A DNA stretch of 64,000 nt, taken from positions 124,001-188,000 of the forward strand of contig CAYGPZ010000002.1 in the NCBI GenBank assembly GCA_964352025.1, in the 5' to 3' direction. The position numbers and the translations under genes were made by a program. Source of the stretch: Hirschia sp964352025. Lineage in GTDB: Bacteria > Pseudomonadota > Alphaproteobacteria > Caulobacterales > Hyphomonadaceae. Within the stretch, counting starts at the first letter, position 1; every line of letters starts with the position of its first letter. Below are positions 32,941 to 40,656 of the stretch, one piece after another. The notes under the pieces were generated by a model that saw nothing but the letters and a program-made list of their open reading frames with translations, was not told where the DNA came from and searched no databases.

Positions 32941-33411
32941 ATGCGGTGTCCATTTTGTCAGTCGAGTGATACTGTTGTTCGTGACAGTCGGTCCGCTGAA
33001 GAAGATACCGCTGTGCGCCGTCGTCGTGGTTGCCAGACATGTGGCGGCCGCTTCACGACATTTGAACGTGTTCAGTTACGTGACTTGATGGTGTCAAAAC
33101 GTGACGGGAAAAAAGTTCTCTTTGATCGCGAAAAATTATCGAGATCTGTGAAGATTGCCCTTCAGAAACGACCTGTTGATGAAGAGCAAAAAGAACAGAT
33201 GATTTCTGGAATTATCCGTCGCCTTGAAAGTTCAACTGAGGAAGAGATTACCTCGACTGAAATTGGTGAGCTGGTGATGGAAGCGTTGTCGGCGCTCGAT
33301 CCTGTTGGGTATGTGCGCTACGCATCAGTTTACCGTGACTTCAAAAACCCTTCAGATTTCGCGCGTTTTATAGACAAGCACACAGCTGAGCTTGGCAAAG
33401 CTGACAAATAA
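32941..33411 (+). CDS. nrdR: Transcriptional repressor NrdR
   Basis: A 156-residue repressor of ribonucleotide reductase genes that senses ATP/dATP. The zinc ribbon has Cys3, Cys6, Cys31 and Cys34 ('MRCPFCQSSDT' and 'RGCQTCGGRF'). The ATP-cone domain follows with 'VSKRDGKKVLFDREKLSRSV' (about 51-70) and 'YVRYASVYRDFKNPSDFARF' near the end. GGAG precedes the start at good distance. The stop overlaps the next start as TAATG, so ribD translation is coupled. nrdR at the head of a riboflavin cluster is the usual arrangement in Proteobacteria. Confidence 0.96.
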   Translation: MRCPFCQSSDTVVRDSRSAEEDTAVRRRRGCQTCGGRFTTFERVQLRDLMVSKRDGKKVLFDREKLSRSVKIALQKRPVDEEQKEQMISGIIRRLESSTEEEITSTEIGELVMEALSALDPVGYVRYASVYRDFKNPSDFARFIDKHTAELGKADK

Positions 33412-34088
33412 TGAGCGATCTAGCTTTTCCAAAAGTGACATTGAAGCTTGCGACTTCACTTGATGGCCGTATCGCGACCTCGACGGGCGAAAGCCAGTGG
33501 ATAACGGGTGAGGCATCGCGCGAACAGGTTCATAAATTACGCGCCGAGCATGATGTTGTTCTCGTTGGATCAGGAACAGCACTTGCTGATGATCCGATGT
33601 TAACGGCGAGAACGACGCCGGAAACTAAAGTTCAGCCCATTCGCATGGTTGTGGATACGTCATTACGTACGCCGCTCACGCATAAATTAGTGACAACAGC
33701 CAAGGAATACCGAACAATTTTGGTATCTGGTCTACAGGTGGAAGAGGAAGAAGAGTTTCCGTTTGTGGATCAGGGTGTTCAGGTGTGGAGCCTTGCGATC
33801 GCGCCTGCGGGTGGTGTGTCTGTGCGTGCGCTCATGACACGCTGTGCTGAAGAAGGAATAGAGACTATATTTCTAGAAGGCGGTGGAAAGCTTACAGCGT
33901 CATTCTTGAAGGCGGGCATGGTTGATCGCATAGAGTGGTTTCGCGCGCCGATCATCATTGGTGGTGACGGTATTCCTTGTCTTTCATCTTTGGGAATTGA
34001 ATCCTTAAGTGAAGCAACGGGGTGGCAACGCACTCAACTGGAATTGTCTGGAGATGATGTCTGGGAAAGTTTTTCTAAGAAGAATTAA
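33411..34088 (+). CDS. ribD: RibD reductase domain only (pyrimidine reductase; no deaminase domain)
   Basis: A 225-residue protein matching only the C-terminal reductase half of RibD, which reduces the ribosylamino-pyrimidine in riboflavin synthesis using NADPH. Signatures: 'TLKLATSLDGRIATSTGESQ' at the N-terminus, 'WITGEASREQVHKLRAEHDV', 'VGSGTALADDPMLTAR' and 'FLEGGGKLTASFLKAGMVD'. Standard bifunctional RibD is about 360 residues and begins with a zinc deaminase (HAE and PCxxC motifs), which is absent here and not present upstream because the start abuts nrdR. The deaminase must be encoded elsewhere. Its place between nrdR and ribE supports a real riboflavin role. Confidence 0.88.
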   Translation: MSDLAFPKVTLKLATSLDGRIATSTGESQWITGEASREQVHKLRAEHDVVLVGSGTALADDPMLTARTTPETKVQPIRMVVDTSLRTPLTHKLVTTAKEYRTILVSGLQVEEEEEFPFVDQGVQVWSLAIAPAGGVSVRALMTRCAEEGIETIFLEGGGKLTASFLKAGMVDRIEWFRAPIIIGGDGIPCLSSLGIESLSEATGWQRTQLELSGDDVWESFSKKN

Positions 34089-34177
34089 GCGCATTATTGG
34101 ACAAATTGCTGTTGCGCACCTAAATGAATGCCTGAGCCTGATAAGCCCGTATTTTAGATTAAAGAAAGCACCCTCAT

Positions 34178-34792
34178 ATGTTTACAGGTCTGGTGACCGA
34201 CCTAGGTCGTATTGCTGATGTTAAAGACAATGACGGTGTGCGTCGTTTTCGCGTAGAGAGTAGCTATCCGGTTGATACAATTGAGATGGGTGCATCGATA
34301 ATGCATTCAGGTGTGTGCCTAACTGTTGTTGCATTTGATCAAAATGATGATGGGTGCTGGTTTGACGTTGAGGCGATTCAGGAAACACTCGATAGAACTG
34401 TCTTGGGTGATTGGGTTAGCGGTACGCGCGTTAATTTAGAACAGAGCTTGGCGCTAGGCGATAAATTGGGCGGCCATTTTGTTTTTGGTCATGTTGATGG
34501 TGTTGGTGAGGTCGTATCAGTGACGCCAGAAGGTGGATCACGTCGTATACGTTTATCGCTTCCTGATAGCTTGGCAAAATACGTGGCTGAAAAGGGATCT
34601 ATCGCAATTGATGGTGTTTCCCTGACGGTGGCTGCCGTTGGCCAAGAAAATGATATAGAATGGTTTGAAGTTGCGGTTATCCCTCATACGTGGGAAGTGA
34701 CGACAATTGGTGAAATGAAACCAGGTCGTAAAGTGAACCTGGAAATAGACATGCTTGCTAGATATGTGGCGCGCATGATGGGCAAGGAATAA
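34178..34792 (+). CDS. ribE: Riboflavin synthase, alpha subunit type
   Basis: A 204-residue enzyme that makes riboflavin from two molecules of dimethyl-ribityllumazine. It is an internal duplication: 'MFTGLVTDLGRIADVKDND' opens the first barrel and 'GHVDGVGEVVSVTPEGGSRR' the second. Each barrel has its own 'SGVCLTVV' or 'DGVSLTVAAV' strand. 'HTWEVTTIGEMKPGRKVNLE' near the end is conserved. It lies 89 bases after ribD; that interval is too short for an FMN riboswitch and shows none. ribB follows after 7 bases. Confidence 0.95.
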   Translation: MFTGLVTDLGRIADVKDNDGVRRFRVESSYPVDTIEMGASIMHSGVCLTVVAFDQNDDGCWFDVEAIQETLDRTVLGDWVSGTRVNLEQSLALGDKLGGHFVFGHVDGVGEVVSVTPEGGSRRIRLSLPDSLAKYVAEKGSIAIDGVSLTVAAVGQENDIEWFEVAVIPHTWEVTTIGEMKPGRKVNLEIDMLARYVARMMGKE

Positions 34793-34799
34793 AGAAATA

Positions 34800-35924
34800 A
34801 TGTCAGAAGATTTTTCAACAGCGATTTCTCCGATTGAAGAGATCATCGAAGATGCTCGCAATGGAAAAATGTACATCCTTGTAGACGCGGAAGATCGTGA
34901 AAACGAAGGTGACCTTATTATTCCTGCGCAATTTGCGACACCGAATCAGGTCAACTTTATGGCTAAGCATGGCCGTGGATTAATCTGTCTTGCAATGAAC
35001 CGTGATCGTGCACGTGGCTTATCTTTGGACATGATGGCGCGTGAAAACCGTGAGAGCATGCAAACCGCCTTTACTGTTTCTATTGAAGCAAAAGAGGGTG
35101 TGACCACAGGTATCTCGGCACATGATCGGTCTCACACTGTAGCGGTGGCAATTGATCCGACAAAAGGGCCGGATGATATCGTGTCACCAGGACATGTATT
35201 TCCACTGGTTGCGCGCGACGGTGGTGTGCTTGTTCGTGCTGGTCACACCGAAGCAGCCGTTGATATTTCGCGTTTAGCCGGATTGTACCCTGCGGGTGTG
35301 ATTTGTGAAATTATGAATGATGATGGTTCTATGGCGCGTCTGCCTGAGCTGGTTTCATTTGCGCAACTTCACAATCTAAAAGTTGGTACGATCGCGGACC
35401 TTATTGCTTACCGTAGACGTGAAGATCGTTTTCTTGAGCGTCGTATAGAGACTGATTTTGAGTCTGCCTATGGCGGTGAGTTCCGCTTGATTGTCTTTAA
35501 GAATACTCTTGATGAAACCGAGCATGTAGCGTTGGTAAAAGGACGCATATCTGCTGACGAAGCAGCGCTTGTACGTGTACATCGCGTGGACTTCCTGACA
35601 GATGTTTTGGGACAAGCAGGTGGCCGCGAAGATATGGTTCAGTCTGCTATTAAAACGCTTGGCGAATCTGATGAAAATGGTGTCGCTATATTTGTACGTA
35701 TGGGTGCAAAAGCTGATCTGGCGACACAATTGGGTGGCGTAGATGATGGTAAGCCTGATCCATCAGCACCTTTACGTGAATACGGCATAGGCGCTCAGAT
35801 CTTGAAAGATTTGGGTGTTCGGAAAATGATTTTGATGAGTAATCATGGTCCTTCTACGCTTCCGGGTCTTGACGGCTACGGATTGTCGGTAGAGGGATGG
35901 CGTGAATTTTCCGGAGACAAGTAA
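34800..35924 (+). CDS. ribB: Dihydroxybutanone-phosphate synthase with degenerate GTP cyclohydrolase II domain
   Basis: A 374-residue RibBA-type fusion. The N-terminal RibB domain is intact: 'DAEDRENEGDLI' (29-40) carries the acidic metal site, and 'RAGHTEAAVDISRLAGLYPAG' the second, so it should make dihydroxybutanone phosphate. The C-terminal part (about 205-374) aligns to GTP cyclohydrolase II but has no cysteine at all. Where active enzymes read 'RVHSECLTGDVFGSLRCDCG', this one reads 'RVHRVDFLTDVLGQAGGRED', so the zinc site is lost. Similar inactive fusions are known as RibBX. It is probably monofunctional; a separate ribA is required. Confidence 0.92.
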   Translation: MSEDFSTAISPIEEIIEDARNGKMYILVDAEDRENEGDLIIPAQFATPNQVNFMAKHGRGLICLAMNRDRARGLSLDMMARENRESMQTAFTVSIEAKEGVTTGISAHDRSHTVAVAIDPTKGPDDIVSPGHVFPLVARDGGVLVRAGHTEAAVDISRLAGLYPAGVICEIMNDDGSMARLPELVSFAQLHNLKVGTIADLIAYRRREDRFLERRIETDFESAYGGEFRLIVFKNTLDETEHVALVKGRISADEAALVRVHRVDFLTDVLGQAGGREDMVQSAIKTLGESDENGVAIFVRMGAKADLATQLGGVDDGKPDPSAPLREYGIGAQILKDLGVRKMILMSNHGPSTLPGLDGYGLSVEGWREFSGDK

Positions 35925-35927
35925 GCC

Positions 35928-36371
35928 ATGAGTGAATTAGCACCACACATATTGATCGTAACGTCACGCTATTACGAAAAAATCGTACTTGAATTGGAAG
36001 CGGGTGTGCATAAAGCACTAGAAAAAGCTGGTGCGACCTTTGAAACAATAGAAGTTCCAGGTGCATTTGAAATTCCGGCTGCTATCCGCATGGCGATGGA
36101 TGCTGCTGAATTTGATGGGTATATTGGTCTGGGCTGTGTTATTCGTGGTGAAACGTCTCACTATGATTATGTGTGTGGTGAGACTGCACGTGCAATGATG
36201 GATATATCGCTATTGGGAACACCTATCGGCTTTGGTGTTTTAACATGTGAAAGCCAAGACCAAGCGTGGGTGCGCGCTGATCGTAAGCAAAAAAACAAGG
36301 GCCAAGAGATTGTGGATGCGTGCGTCACAATGGTCGGTCTTTCCCAACATTTTTCCGAAGTAGATGTGTAA
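35928..36371 (+). CDS. ribH: 6,7-dimethyl-8-ribityllumazine synthase
   Basis: A 147-residue subunit of the lumazine synthase capsid or pentamer, catalysing the step before riboflavin synthase. Motifs: 'ILIVTSRYYEKIV' (about 8-20), 'ETIEVPGAFEIPAAIRMAM' (about 44-62), 'GYIGLGCVIRGETSHYDYVC' (about 67-86), where the histidine is the acid/base, and 'IGFGVLTCESQDQA'. It begins 4 bases after ribB, with GGAG in the ribB tail as ribosome-binding site. nusB follows without any gap. Confidence 0.96.
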   Translation: MSELAPHILIVTSRYYEKIVLELEAGVHKALEKAGATFETIEVPGAFEIPAAIRMAMDAAEFDGYIGLGCVIRGETSHYDYVCGETARAMMDISLLGTPIGFGVLTCESQDQAWVRADRKQKNKGQEIVDACVTMVGLSQHFSEVDV

Positions 36372-36854
36372 ATGAGTAGTAAAACTGCAGTCGATAAAGA
36401 AGCTGAACGCAAATTGCGAAAATTGGGCCGTTCCGTCGCAAGATTAGCGGCTGTGCAGGCGCTTTATCAGATTGAGCAGACCGGTCGTAGTGGCATATCG
36501 GTGATAGAAGATTATTGCGAAGACGGAATTGGCCTTGATGACGAAGGTAATCCTATCGATACTGCTGATCCAGAAATATTTCGCGATATTGTCGAAGGTG
36601 TCATTGAAAATCTAGATGATATCAACTTGGCGATTGTGAAACGACTTGCAGATGGCTGGAAGATTGAACGTCTTGATGCGACATCGCGAGCGATTTTGCG
36701 CGCAGGTGTGTTTGAGTTGATGAAAAGAGATGATTTACCACCTCAGATTATTTTGGATGAGTATGTTTCTATCGCTCACGCGTTCTTTGCAGATGCAGAG
36801 CCTAGATTTATCAATGCATTGCTCGAAAATGTTCGTGAGGATATCAGAGGGTAG
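36372..36854 (+). CDS. nusB: Transcription antitermination factor NusB
   Basis: A 160-residue all-helical RNA-binding protein which, with NusE, binds boxA of rRNA leaders and prevents early termination. The arginine-rich N-terminus 'SVARLAAVQALYQIEQTGRS' (about 19-38) binds RNA. 'DGWKIERLDATSRAILRAGV' (about 96-115) and 'DLPPQIILDEYVSIAHAFF' are the standard C-terminal blocks. Its start directly follows the ribH stop. The ribH-nusB-thiL order is common to Proteobacteria. Confidence 0.95.
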   Translation: MSSKTAVDKEAERKLRKLGRSVARLAAVQALYQIEQTGRSGISVIEDYCEDGIGLDDEGNPIDTADPEIFRDIVEGVIENLDDINLAIVKRLADGWKIERLDATSRAILRAGVFELMKRDDLPPQIILDEYVSIAHAFFADAEPRFINALLENVREDIRG

Positions 36855-36903
36855 TTTCAGCAAATAAGCTGTGCCGTATAGTTTAGTAAAATGGAGGTGT
36901 TTG

Positions 36904-37875
36904 ATGAACGAGTTTGACGTGATCAACACATGTTTTGCTTCACTTGTGGCTTCAGATGACGCGCTAGGTCTTAAAGACGATGTCGCGCTCTTAAACCCTC
37001 CTAAGGGACGGCAATCCATCGTTACGACGGATACATTGGTGGAAGGTGTTCATTTCCTTGCTGATGATCCACTTGCAAGCGTGGCGCAAAAGCTCCTTCG
37101 TGTGAATATATCTGATGTATTGGCAAAGGGTGGTGTGCCTTGGGGCGTGCTATTAAACCTTAGCTGGCCACAAGGTCGTAATATCAAACATATCGAGACC
37201 TTTGCCGAAGGCCTGAAAACAGACCTTTCACATTGGGATATCTCTTTGTTAGGGGGAGATACCACATCAACGTCAGGGCCTTTCACGGTTAGTGCGACTA
37301 TGATGGGCCATTGCTCCGCTTCGGGGCCTGTATTGCGCTCAGGCGCTAAGCTTGGTGATGATATCTGGGTGACGGGGTCGATAGGTGACGGATTTATTGG
37401 CTTGAAGGCCGCGCAGGGGGAGTTGGATTTTCTATCTTCAGAGCAAACAGCCCTCTTGTCATGGCGGTATCGTGTTCCAGAAATTCAAGGTGTAGAAGTT
37501 GCTGATTTGGTTTCCGAAAATGCATCAGCGAGCGCAGATGTATCTGATGGTCTGGTCGCCGATTTAGGGCATATTGCCAAAGCGTCAGGGTTAAAAGCTG
37601 TTATTAAAATGGCCGCTATTCCGTTTAGCGATTCTGTTCGGGCCAGCTTGGCTGACGAATCAATATCAGAAGCGCATCTAATTACTGGAGGTGATGACTA
37701 TCAGGTTGTTTTCACAGCGCCTGCCGCTGCTAAGTCAGCTATAATGCGGGCAAACCTCCAGCACGGAATAGTCGCGACTCGGATAGGCTCGATTGAATTG
37801 GGCGATGGAGTCGTTGTGCGTGGTGAGAATGGTGAAAGTATTGCCTTGCCTGAAACTGGCTGGACACATTTTTAA
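36904..37875 (+). CDS. thiL: Thiamine-monophosphate kinase
   Basis: A 323-residue PurM-fold kinase that makes thiamine diphosphate from the monophosphate. Motifs: 'SDDALGLKDDVALL' near the N-terminus (the D-D acidic metal site), 'VTTDTLVEGVHFLADD' (about 41-56), 'LLRVNISDVLAKGGVPWG', 'LLGGDTTSTSGPF' and 'SADVSDGLVADLGHIA', then 'ITGGDDYQVVFTAP'. The ATG at 36904 is preceded by GGAGGTG; an open extension of 11 codons has no such site. It is the last gene of the nrdR-rib-nusB unit, 49 bases after nusB. Confidence 0.94.
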   Translation: MNEFDVINTCFASLVASDDALGLKDDVALLNPPKGRQSIVTTDTLVEGVHFLADDPLASVAQKLLRVNISDVLAKGGVPWGVLLNLSWPQGRNIKHIETFAEGLKTDLSHWDISLLGGDTTSTSGPFTVSATMMGHCSASGPVLRSGAKLGDDIWVTGSIGDGFIGLKAAQGELDFLSSEQTALLSWRYRVPEIQGVEVADLVSENASASADVSDGLVADLGHIAKASGLKAVIKMAAIPFSDSVRASLADESISEAHLITGGDDYQVVFTAPAAAKSAIMRANLQHGIVATRIGSIELGDGVVVRGENGESIALPETGWTHF

Positions 37876-37964
37876 TTCAGTAGTCGCCCTAAAAAGATCT
37901 TATTTCAATAACGGAGTAGAAACTTCTCTTTGCGAGGCTGTATCCAGATAGTCAGGAGAGATTT

Positions 37965-38414
37965 ATGTCTTTTTCAAAGTTGAATTTTTCAAAGCGCGTT
38001 GCTGCTTGCCTTTTAGGGGGCTTGCTTGCGTCTACTTCGTTTGTGCCAACAGCTTATGCTGCTGATGCGAATAAAAAAGAAGAAAAAGAAATAAACCGCT
38101 CTGTCGAACTTAGCGCGATGGTCTTTCCTGTTTTTGATAAGGATCGCCGGCTGGTAAATTATCTCTTTGTGAATGCCCGTATGCTCGTCAGCGATGGTAA
38201 GGGTATTTGGGAATACAGAGACAAAGCGCATATCGTTAGAGACATTGTCTTGAGAGCAGCTCACCGTGAAAGCGTTCACCTCAAGGGTAATTTTACGCGG
38301 ATCGATGAAGAAAAAGCTGAAAAGCTTTTTATTGAAACAGTAAACAAAGAGCTGGGTGAAGAAGCTTTTACGTCAGTTACGTTTCTTCAGGTTGCTAGCC
38401 AAGAACTTGGCTAG
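37965..38414 (+). CDS. Exported protein of unknown function
   Basis: A 149-residue protein with a typical Sec signal peptide (basic start, hydrophobic 'AACLLGGLLASTSFVPTAYA' and cleavage near residue 33). The mature part is charged and has 'VELSAMVFPVFDKDRRLVNY' (about 47-66), 'AHIVRDIVLRAAH' and 'LFIETVNKELGEEAF'. The layout of a beta strand pair followed by two helices vaguely recalls FliL-like periplasmic proteins, but I cannot assign a family. A good AGGAGA precedes the ATG. A 26-base palindrome covers its stop codon. Confidence 0.75.
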   Translation: MSFSKLNFSKRVAACLLGGLLASTSFVPTAYAADANKKEEKEINRSVELSAMVFPVFDKDRRLVNYLFVNARMLVSDGKGIWEYRDKAHIVRDIVLRAAHRESVHLKGNFTRIDEEKAEKLFIETVNKELGEEAFTSVTFLQVASQELG

Positions 38415-38417
38415 CAA
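38392..38417. repeat. Perfect palindrome over the stop codon of the exported protein gene
   Basis: TTGCTAGCCAAG (38392-38403) and CTTGGCTAGCAA (38406-38417) are perfectly complementary around AA. It includes the TAG stop at 38412-38414 and lies 17 bases before the convergent bamE stop. It has no T-tract, so it may be an mRNA-end or bidirectional stop structure. Confidence 0.7.
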
Positions 38418-38433
38418 AGCAATTGCATCCGAT

Positions 38434-38901
38434 TTAGCTACCTGGGCCGCGTTGAGATTCATCACCCAGGCCACCAGGAAGACCTGCACCGATAGTTCCG
38501 AACAATTGTTCAAGAATACCAAGTTGGCGCCCACGTGTTGGCGTTTCCCTTGATACGTAGTCGACGACTTTACCGGCTTCTAGGTCATAAGTCAGTACGT
38601 CAGTGACTTGATCCGCATCATCAAATTGTATCGCTACAATGTTACGGCGAACGACTTTGGCTTTGTGGTAGGTTAGTTGCTCTCGCGTGGCGGACATATA
38701 GACCCAAAGGTCATCATCAAACACACTCGTTGTTGACGGCGAACCCAAACGCGCAATAACAGTTGATCTAGTATCAACGGAGGGTTCGATTGCAGCCGGT
38801 GACACCTGATCAGGTAAGTAACCATGAAAATTACGTGATGCCTGACAGGCATTTAACGCAAGGATCGCGGCACAGGCTGTTAAAATCTTAAACTTCACCA
38901 T
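38434..38901 (-). CDS. bamE: Outer-membrane assembly lipoprotein BamE (SmpA/OmlA)
   Basis: A 155-residue lipoprotein of the BAM complex that inserts outer-membrane proteins. The signal 'ILTACAAILALNAC' ends in a lipobox whose Cys is the lipidation site (about residue 19). The SmpA/OmlA fold follows: 'IEPSVDTRSTVIARLGSPST' and 'WVYMSATREQLTYHKAKVVR', then 'VVAIQFDDADQVTDV'-like strands. The ATG at 38901 has GGAG eight bases upstream, while an ATG six codons earlier has none. It is divergent from the bc1 chaperone gene across 69 bases, an arrangement common in Alphaproteobacteria. Confidence 0.9.
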   Translation of the reverse strand: MVKFKILTACAAILALNACQASRNFHGYLPDQVSPAAIEPSVDTRSTVIARLGSPSTTSVFDDDLWVYMSATREQLTYHKAKVVRRNIVAIQFDDADQVTDVLTYDLEAGKVVDYVSRETPTRGRQLGILEQLFGTIGAGLPGGLGDESQRGPGS

Positions 38902-38970
38902 ATTGAGAACTCCACTCATAAATACGTTGGTAGCGTTTTGAGGGGTTGTTTGGCAAGCGGAGTAAAGCGA

Positions 38971-39528
38971 ATGGAACTGCTGAAATCTATTTTTCTTGGA
39001 AAAAAAAGCTCAAATGGCATTCCAGAAGCACTTCACATGGCAATTATGGAGCATTCACTTCAGCCATGTTTCTTTGGTGAGGGTAAAGTCGCTGACACTT
39101 TCTCTGGGCGTTTTGAAATCGTTGTTCTTCATGCGGCGCTGGTTTTTCGGCGTTTGCGGGAATTGGGTGACGCTGGGAATGACCTCGCGCAGGACACATT
39201 TAATGAGCTGTTTTCTGGGTTTGACCATGCGCTTCGAGAGATTGGAACGGGGGATCTTAAAGTTGGAAAAAAAGTCCGTGTCATCGGAGAATCGTTTTAT
39301 GGCCGTGCCAAAGTTTATGATGAAGCGATATCTAGCTATGAAATTGCGTCATTGAGAGAAGCGATTGCAAGAAATATGGTGTTGGAATCGGATTTTTCTG
39401 AGGTCTTGGCGCAATATGCTTTCCAAGCGAATGCTTTGTTTGTGGAGCAGGAAGAGGAAGATTTGTTGAGTGGAAAAATCGAGTGGCCTTCTACTGATGA
39501 AGTGGGAAATTGGGTGGTAAAAGGCTAG
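38971..39528 (+). CDS. Ubiquinol-cytochrome c chaperone family protein
   Basis: A 185-residue protein of the Cbp3-like family that helps assemble the cytochrome bc1 complex. The central motif 'EIVVLHAALVFRRLRELGD' (about 50-68) and 'DTFNELFSGFDHALREIGTG' (about 77-96) followed by 'GKKVRVIGESFYGRAKVY' are diagnostic. No signal is present, so it acts on the cytoplasmic side. The ATG at 38971 has GGAG eight bases upstream. In many relatives a DUF177 (YceD) gene lies between this gene and plsX; none is here, since plsX starts 57 bases later. Confidence 0.92.
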   Translation: MELLKSIFLGKKSSNGIPEALHMAIMEHSLQPCFFGEGKVADTFSGRFEIVVLHAALVFRRLRELGDAGNDLAQDTFNELFSGFDHALREIGTGDLKVGKKVRVIGESFYGRAKVYDEAISSYEIASLREAIARNMVLESDFSEVLAQYAFQANALFVEQEEEDLLSGKIEWPSTDEVGNWVVKG

Positions 39529-39585
39529 CTTACTTGTCCAGACGTGCTAATAGGGCGACTGAACTGAATGAAACGGACGAATTAA

Positions 39586-40653
39586 ATGACTGAAACTCAG
39601 GTCATTTCTGTAGACGGAATGGGCGGTGACGATGGTGCCCCTGTAGTCGTTGGCGGAATAGAGCGATATGCGAAATCTCATGCAGATACGCGTTTTTTAG
39701 TATTTGGTGATGAGTCTGTTTTGAAGCCTCTGGTAGAGGCGACTCAATATGCAAAATCTCGTATTGAAATACGGCACACCGAAAAAAGCGTTTCTATGGA
39801 AGCCAAGCCTGCACAAGCGGTTAGGCAGGGTAAAGGAACCTCCATGTGGGGAGCCATAGAAGCAGTTAAGAAAGGTGAGGCCTCGGCTGTCGTTTCAGCT
39901 GGCAATACCGGCGCGCTTATGGCGATGGCCAAACTGATTTTACGGACAATGGATGGTATCCACAGACCCGCTCTTTGTGCTAGTTGGCCAACGGCTAAGG
40001 GGATGAGCGCTGTTTTGGATCTAGGTGCGGATATAACCGCAGACGCCGAACAGCTGGCGGAATTTGCGATTATGGGTGAAGCATTTTCAAAAGCAGTTCA
40101 TCACAAAGAATCTCCGTCCGTTGGACTATTAAATATTGGTTCAGAAGACATGAAGGGTAATGACACGCTTCGATATGCAGCGTCTTTGTTGAGTCATGAG
40201 AATTTAGACATCAATTATACTGGGTTTGTCGAAGGAAATGATATTTCTTTTGGCCGTGCGGATGTCATTGTGACCGATGGTTTTACAGGGAATGTCGCGC
40301 TAAAAACAGCTGAAGGCGCTGTTAAATTAATCGCGCAGTTCCTCAAAGACTCATTGAAATCCAATATTTGGGGAATGATTGGTGCTGCGATTGCAAAACC
40401 TGCTCTGAATAAATTGAAAGAAAAAATTGACCCGCGAGAAGCCAATGGAGCAGTGTTCCTTGGCCTCAAGGGGATTGTTGTAAAAAGCCATGGTGGGACA
40501 GATGCCTTTGGCTTTGAAAAGGCAATAAGTGTTGCAGCAGACATGGGAAGCTGCCACTTTGCGGAATTCATCGATACGAGTCTTGCTCAACTGAAGACGG
40601 TTGTGGAAGAATCGGAAAAGAAAAATTTGAATGCGACTGAGGCGGCTGAGTAA
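39586..40653 (+). CDS. plsX: Phosphate acyltransferase PlsX
   Basis: A 355-residue peripheral membrane enzyme that turns acyl-ACP into acyl-phosphate for phospholipid synthesis. Motifs: 'ISVDGMGGDDGAPVVVGGIE' at the N-terminus, 'AVRQGKGTSMWGAIEAVKKG' (about 78-97), 'VSAGNTGALMAMAKLIL' (about 103-119), 'DVIVTDGFTGNVALKTAEGA' (about 226-245) and 'GLKGIVVKSHGGTDAFGFE'. It forms a tight unit with fabH, whose GTG start is 3 bases after the plsX stop. Confidence 0.96.
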   Translation: MTETQVISVDGMGGDDGAPVVVGGIERYAKSHADTRFLVFGDESVLKPLVEATQYAKSRIEIRHTEKSVSMEAKPAQAVRQGKGTSMWGAIEAVKKGEASAVVSAGNTGALMAMAKLILRTMDGIHRPALCASWPTAKGMSAVLDLGADITADAEQLAEFAIMGEAFSKAVHHKESPSVGLLNIGSEDMKGNDTLRYAASLLSHENLDINYTGFVEGNDISFGRADVIVTDGFTGNVALKTAEGAVKLIAQFLKDSLKSNIWGMIGAAIAKPALNKLKEKIDPREANGAVFLGLKGIVVKSHGGTDAFGFEKAISVAADMGSCHFAEFIDTSLAQLKTVVEESEKKNLNATEAAE

Positions 40654-40656
40654 ATA

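Noticed and set aside
34089..34177. FMN riboswitch before ribE
   Set aside because: The gap is only 89 bases and lacks the conserved RFN-element segments.
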